A DNA stretch of 64,000 nucleotides from Pseudomonas sp. ICMP 561 (GTDB taxonomy: Bacteria > Pseudomonadota > Gammaproteobacteria > Pseudomonadales > Pseudomonadaceae), in NCBI RefSeq assembly GCF_002699985.1, contig NZ_LKBT01000014.1:50485-114484 (forward strand), read 5' to 3'. Under the pieces are notes generated by a model that ran no database searches, had not been told where the DNA came from, and was given only the letters and a program-made list of their open reading frames with translations. Shown here in pieces: positions 61,901 to 64,000 of the stretch. Numbering within the stretch: position 1 is the first letter of the stretch; every line of letters begins with the position of its first letter. Made by a program: the position numbers and the translations under genes.

Positions 61901-64000
61901 CTCAGCAGGCGTACCGCACCCAGATCAACGACCTGTTACTTACCGCACTGGCCCGTGCGCTGTGCAGTTGGAGCGGTGCCGAACAGGCGCTGATCGAACT
62001 GGAAGGCCATGGCCGCGATGCTTTTGATCAGGGTGCGGCACTGGACCTGAGCCGCAGCGTGGGCTGGTTCACCAGTCTTTACCCTGTGCGCCTGAGTCCT
62101 CAAGGCGATGTCGGTGCTTCGTTGAAAGCCATCAAAGAGCAGTTGCGTGGCGTGCCGCGTGCCGGTATCGGGTACGGCTTGCTGCGCTACCTCAGTCCAT
62201 TGGGTGCGCAGTTACAAGAGCTGCCGCCAGCACGAGTAACCTTCAATTATCTGGGGCAGTTCGACCAGCAGTTCACTGATTCGGCATTCCTCCCGGCCAA
62301 AGAGTCGGTCGGCCGCAGCCATGCCGATGACGCGCAATTGGGCAATTGGCTGGTGTTCAACGGCAAAGTGCTCGGCGGTTGTCTGCAACTGGAATTGCAC
62401 TACAGCCGTGAAATGTTCGACGCCTCACTGATCGATCAATTGTTGAGCGTGCTGCAGGCAGAGCTTCAAGGTTTGTTGCAGCACTGTCTGCAAGCCGCTC
62501 CGGCGTTGACCCCGAGTGATGCACCACTGGCGGGCCTGGATCAGGCCACGCTGGACAGCTTGCCAGTCGACGCCAGCAACCTGGAAGACCTGTATCCACT
62601 GGCTCCGATGCAGCAGGGCATGCTGTTCCATGCCCTCGATGTGCCTGGCTCGGCGCTCTACGTCAACCAACTGCGCGTGGACCTGGACAACCTCGACGAA
62701 GCCCGCTTCGTGGCGGCCTGGCAGCAGGTGCTGATGCGCCATGCCACGCTGCGCAGTGGCTTCCTGACTGAAGGCCTTGAAGTGCCCTTGCAGTTCGTGT
62801 TGCGCCACGCCGAATTGCCGGTGGAGCATTTCGACTGGCGCGAGCGCAGTACCGACCGGGTAGCGCTCGACGCATTGGCCGACAGTCAGCGCCAACGCGG
62901 TTTCGACCTGACGCGTCCGCCCTTGCAGCGTCTGGCACTGGTACGTCTCGGTGAGCGGCGCTTCCACTTGCTGTGGACCTGTCATCACCTGTTGCTGGAC
63001 GGCTGGAGCAGCGCCCGCTTGATCGGTGAAGTGCTGGCCGCTTATCAGGGCAGCAGCCTGCCGCCGGTAGCGGGGCGTTACCGGGATTACATCGCGTGGT
63101 TGCAGGTGCAGGATGCCAGCCTCGGTGAGCGCTTCTGGCGTCAGCGTCTGGCGGGTTTTGACGAGCCGACGCTGTTGGCGACTGCCTGCGCGGGCAGCTA
63201 TGTCATCGAACCGACGCGCGAGGTGCGCAGCCAGTTCGATGCCGTCGCCAGTCAGCGTTTGCAGCAGTTTGCCCAGCAACAGCGCGTGACCCTCAATACC
63301 CTGTTGCAAGGGGCGTGGCTGTTGCTGCTGCAACGCTACAGCGGTCAGTCGCGGGTAGCCTTCGGGGCCACTGTGGCCGGGCGTCCGGGAAATCTGCCGG
63401 GTGCCGAGGACATGCTCGGGCTGTTCATCAATACCCTGCCCATCGTCCAGCAACCGCAGGCCGCTCAGGCACTGGGTGACTGGCTGCGTGAATTGCAGGC
63501 CTACAACCTGGAAGTGCGCGAGTTCGAACACAGCCCGCTGTACGACATTCAGCGCTGGGCCGGGCGTGGTGGTCAGGCGTTGTTCGACAGCATTCTGGTG
63601 TTCGAGAACTTCCCAATGGATGCCGCACTCACGCATTCGGCGGCAGGTGAAGACGGCCTGCGTATCCTCGGTCATCAGCCGGTGGACTCCACCAACTACG
63701 CGCTGACCCTGGTCGCCAGTGCCGGTGAGTGCCTGGATGTGCGTTACGGCTACCGGTCCGAGCGCTTCTGCGCCAGCCAGGTCGAGCGTCTGCGTGAGCA
63801 TTTCGAGTGCCTGCTGCTGAGCTTCTGTGACAGTGCCGAGCAAGCATTGGCGCACTTGCCGATGCTGGCCGCGACTGAGCGCGAACAGTTGCTCCACGGC
63901 TGGAACGACACCGCCGCTGAATTCCCTGATCAGGTGCAACTGCAAAGCCTGATCGAACAGCAAGTCGCTGCAACGCCGGATGCTTTGGCCGTGCAGTTCG
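52912..64000 (+). CDS. Giant NRPS with FAAL loading module, Asp module and epimerase (open at right edge)
   Basis: At least 3,696 residues are visible and the frame runs off the window. Domains in order: fatty acyl-AMP ligase (residues 1 to about 570; YTSGST at 170), T1 (Ser613 in GGNSIKA), C1 (HHIVADG at 802), A1 (YTSGSTG at 1272), T2 (Ser1664 in GGHSLLA), C2 (HHMVSDG at 1852), A2 (TSGSTG near 2321), T3 (Ser2708 in GGDSILS), an epimerization domain (HHLAVDGVSWR at 2893, EGHGRD, VGWFTSLYP), a D-accepting-type C3 (LYPLAPMQQGMLFHAL; HHLLLDG at 3358), and the start of A3 at the edge. The A2 pocket read by eye is D-L-T-K-V-G-H-V-G, the aspartate code. The A1 pocket reads D-G-E-A-Y-F-G-V-T, with no confident substrate. 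The product should begin with a fatty acyl chain, one residue, then D-Asp or D-hydroxyaspartate. The PvdL-like FAAL start is shared with pyoverdine synthetases, but the Asp module is not. Confidence 0.93.
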   Translation, partial: MNDPYEAVNLVEVLQQRACQTPEKIALRFIAEDGDQPLSYRELDERARALAVQMRQHAASGARAVLLLPSGPDYVTAFFACLYANVIAVPAYPPESVRPQHLMRLRAILDDAEPSLVLTDSTLIEALRPACERSNGESPLLLAVDQVPSALAEQWQLPTLRDDDIAFLQYTSGSTSTPKGVQVTQGNLLANERLIRHGLSISDDDVMVSWLPLFHDMGLIGGLLQPIYSGFPCVLMSPRYFLERPQRWLEAISKYRGTISGGPDFAYRLCCERLKESAFKSLDLSCWRLAYSGSEPIRPDTLERFASQFAVAGFDENAWFASYGLAEATLFVSGSRRGQGIAQIEVDTRALADNLGRLGSGSRLVSCGWGQPEHPLMLVDPVSTEPVAEGGVGEVWSSGPSVASGYWRNPQATAKSFIERDGRVWLRTGDLGFMHGGELFITGRLKDMIIIRGQNLYPQDLERCVEEEVDVVRKGRVSAFAIEHDGNEGIGIAAEIGRSVRKLVPAEALIKAISEAVAERFQEVPVLIALLEPGALPKTSSGKLQRSACRQGLADGSVASYAVQRAGQMLDDSKQDNTPLSAAEQAMAELWTQVLDAPVTQREANFFALGGNSIKAAQLMARLREREGRAVELRLLFEAPQLDAFVAALDSQPQHSVVPVALLDRQGPLLPSAAQQRLWFLWKLEPHSAVYNIGGRLRLRGQLNLAVLQEAFTALLQRHEVLRSRFVESENGEVTLQFAAPGAVPLSEVNLGSLADAELEIEARADAERFIAEPFDLANGPLLRLRLQQLDTDRQQLLLCVHHIVADGWSLNLLLGEFTELYSARLQGREATIAPLSRQYLDVAEAQRQQLQAGEGERQLQWWKERLGTRHVPLELPFALPYQPQQSRRAAFIDDELGADLSARLGQLALRHGVTPAMLLLAAFNLLLQRYSATHDLRVGLTQAGRESLDSEALVGFFVNLLVLRCELPAGLTLAELLHQVRDNVLQAQAHQSLPFEQLVEALHPERGHGRHPLCQVAFDYQWQTRAADNLSGLQVEALEQIDLQTPFDLVLRVRESQDGLRLNFCYASEGYAAAGMQRLASNFRRLLQTLLQQPADQPLQASAWLPESEWRDTADWPVQVFTPLSERIAEQCLALGDRPALIDPQHQLSFTQLETRSNALANHLIAQGIGAEVRVGVALPRGVEIPLALLAVMKAGGAYVPLDIDYPRERLTWLIQDAGIHWVLTHSSLRDRLSLPDGVLSLELDRLDLSRESTQRPVVTVEAQNLAYLIYTSGSTGQPKGVAVAHGEIAMHCQAIGQRYAMSAADRELIFMSFAFDGAHERWLTALSHGASVLIRGDELWTAEQTLNQLRDHSVSVAAFPPAYLLQLAEEAARQGPVPSMRIYCFGGDAVPEASFELARRHLKAEHLINGYGPTETVVTPLLWKADASAQCGAAYAPIGEVVGARRLYVLDDQLQPLPRGVAGELYIGGEGLARGYHQRPAMTAERFIADPFSAAGGRLYRTGDRVRLREDNAMDYLGRVDQQVKIRGFRIEPGEIEARLQALPGVHAAAVCARESVQGLQLVGYVVAVSGQPLSTDSLKTALRDQVPDYMVPAHILLLDSLPLNINGKLDRNALPEPQGQGAEFVAPLDGIECQVAAIWSEVLGVARVGRQDDFFDLGGHSLLATQVVSRIKRDLGLECPLRTLFECSRLNEFAARLAAQDVSVSTHSVLRALPRNGTMPLSAAQSRLWFFWQMEPQSAAYNVPGALRLRGALDLAALRRAFDALVQRHETLRTRFDEIDGHPFQVIEPAQALPLVEHDLSGVVDAELQARQLAATEAMQPFDLRQGPLLRLSLIRLGDDHHVLLLTMHHMVSDGWSIRVLVNEFSELYGAFTAQREPVLAPLSVQYADYAQWQRELLASAEGARQLAWWKERLGTDQIVLELATDRPRPAVQSYRGASLGFELDGDLGTRLKALAKAHDVTLFMLLLAAYGVLLRGYSGQRDLRIAVPVASRQQMETEGLIGFFVNTQVIPCHIDDSASFAALLAETRQLALGAQANQDLPFEQLVEALQPERSLAHNPLVQVKFNFGFDVSVLPNAGDLRLELFSEEQYGARFDLALDMAEGQDNVLRGSFVYASDLFDAPSVAAIAQTFRQLLARLCEAPTRPLSELPLAALGEAAELRGELQQWPFSNVLAGFAAQVVTRPEAIAVQAWDGQLSYAQLDAATNQLARRLQAAGVQPGDRVALCQARSSQWVLMLLSVMKAGAAYVPLDPALPLARLQRIVVESDARCVLLGDPAWLTSFGDAALLVDAGSEDGFSDAALSLPVDVTNAAYVIFTSGSTGQPKGVVVSHGALANYVQGIQARLDLQPGQGMAMVSSVAADLGNTTLFGALCSGGRLCLASQDDVADVECFAAFMQQHAVDVLKIVPGHLSGLLAALPEARLLPRQLLVVGGEACDRSLLQQVRELAPACRIVNHYGPSEATVGVLTYELAHDAELPLGALAIGRPLPNCHVRVVDEYRNPLPVGVPGELLIGGAGLADGYLSQPELSAEYFVHIDGERLYRSGDRVRLRHDGLIEFLGRLDEQVKIRGYRVELGEITQALKALPGVSAALVLAEREAEGPLRLLAWCVSSAGNAESLRQALAEQVPEYMLPAQLMLLPGIPLTPNGKVDRQALPRGPVVEAGSAPETAMSELESQLADIWQAVLKIEAVRAEDNFFELGGDSILSLQIISRIRKLGYKLSPKQLFERQSVRQLAQWLESRGPAKPVVTAAAAAVAVSGELPLAPVQARFFERVHSDQRNHWNQAILLQPKSPLDLDNLTRALHWLLGQHDSLRLRFDSRTQPVRQVYAEPGLLDLTLPWRRRANDEQTLERLCDEAQRSLDLSAGPLLRAMHVSLEDGSERLLLVIHHLAVDGVSWRVLLEDLESAYRQLLAGKAPAQLVKSDSYQAWTQRQHAFANSAELQAELGYWQAQLQDAPALPQTRSDARTTWREAAQASFSLDSEATRQLLGPAQQAYRTQINDLLLTALARALCSWSGAEQALIELEGHGRDAFDQGAALDLSRSVGWFTSLYPVRLSPQGDVGASLKAIKEQLRGVPRAGIGYGLLRYLSPLGAQLQELPPARVTFNYLGQFDQQFTDSAFLPAKESVGRSHADDAQLGNWLVFNGKVLGGCLQLELHYSREMFDASLIDQLLSVLQAELQGLLQHCLQAAPALTPSDAPLAGLDQATLDSLPVDASNLEDLYPLAPMQQGMLFHALDVPGSALYVNQLRVDLDNLDEARFVAAWQQVLMRHATLRSGFLTEGLEVPLQFVLRHAELPVEHFDWRERSTDRVALDALADSQRQRGFDLTRPPLQRLALVRLGERRFHLLWTCHHLLLDGWSSARLIGEVLAAYQGSSLPPVAGRYRDYIAWLQVQDASLGERFWRQRLAGFDEPTLLATACAGSYVIEPTREVRSQFDAVASQRLQQFAQQQRVTLNTLLQGAWLLLLQRYSGQSRVAFGATVAGRPGNLPGAEDMLGLFINTLPIVQQPQAAQALGDWLRELQAYNLEVREFEHSPLYDIQRWAGRGGQALFDSILVFENFPMDAALTHSAAGEDGLRILGHQPVDSTNYALTLVASAGECLDVRYGYRSERFCASQVERLREHFECLLLSFCDSAEQALAHLPMLAATEREQLLHGWNDTAAEFPDQVQLQSLIEQQVAATPDALAVQF

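Noticed and set aside
52912..64000. Calling the NRPS PvdL, the pyoverdine chromophore synthetase
   Set aside because: The FAAL start, two A modules and epimerase order look alike, but A2 reads as aspartate rather than tyrosine, and a SyrP-like hydroxylase and MbtH gene are linked directly.

Overview
The window is a stretch of a Pseudomonas chromosome, most likely from the fluorescent (P. fluorescens / P. syringae-like) part of the genus. The gene blocks gcvR-dapA-bamC-MBL-purC and rnd-ycgL-dehydrogenase-ycgN-trmL-yajD are typical of Pseudomonas, GC is high, and at least six sequence families of Pseudomonas-type REP doublets (REPINs) sit in the gaps between genes. No rRNA, IS transposase or CRISPR array was seen.

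Layout. 1-4519: core block bcp(partial)-gcvR on the minus strand, then dapA-bamC-MBL hydrolase-purC on the plus strand. 4613-4702: tRNA-Ser(CGA). 4705-6870: a 2.2-kb AT-richer mini-island bounded by an exact 19-bp repeat of the tRNA 3' end, carrying two overlapping unknown genes, one with a HEPN-like R-x4-H motif, and no integrase. 6880-10273: accessory patch with two tandem XRE regulators, a small orphan, a decayed tandem duplication of a membrane mini-protein plus HAD phosphatase, and a toxin-antitoxin pair between the copies. 10759-34350: mostly housekeeping genes (malic enzyme, Ogt, RNase D, dehydrogenase, nitroreductase, oligopeptidase B, MoxR/VWA pair, CysK, LpxO, DMT exporter, chemoreceptor). 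34449-36147: a MarR-type repressor and FAD monooxygenase with twin palindromic operators between them. 36472-38312: amino-acid transporter and DUF411 protein. 38504-46347: a tightly coupled minus-strand operon of GntR regulator, five-gene peptide/glutathione-type ABC importer and signal-less gamma-glutamyltransferase. 46771-48800: BASS transporter and rdgC. 48962-49134: tRNA-Val and tRNA-Asp. 49144-50494: an AT-rich orphan gene flanked by two copies of the post-tRNA terminator region.

50821-64000 (open at the right edge): an iron-regulated-looking NRPS locus of MbtH protein, type II thioesterase, SyrP-like Fe(II)/2-oxoglutarate dioxygenase and a giant NRPS reading FAAL-T-C-A-T-C-A(Asp)-T-E-C-A... 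A candidate Fur box overlaps a PvdS-type promoter motif upstream. An Asp-specific A domain, an epimerase and an Asp-hydroxylase-like enzyme together suggest an acylated peptide with D-beta-hydroxyaspartate, a standard ligand of lipopeptide siderophores (corrugatin-like class). The rest of the assembly line lies beyond the window, so the product cannot be named.

The two best candidates for something undescribed are the tRNA-Ser mini-island with its HEPN-type gene pair and the NRPS locus at the right edge.
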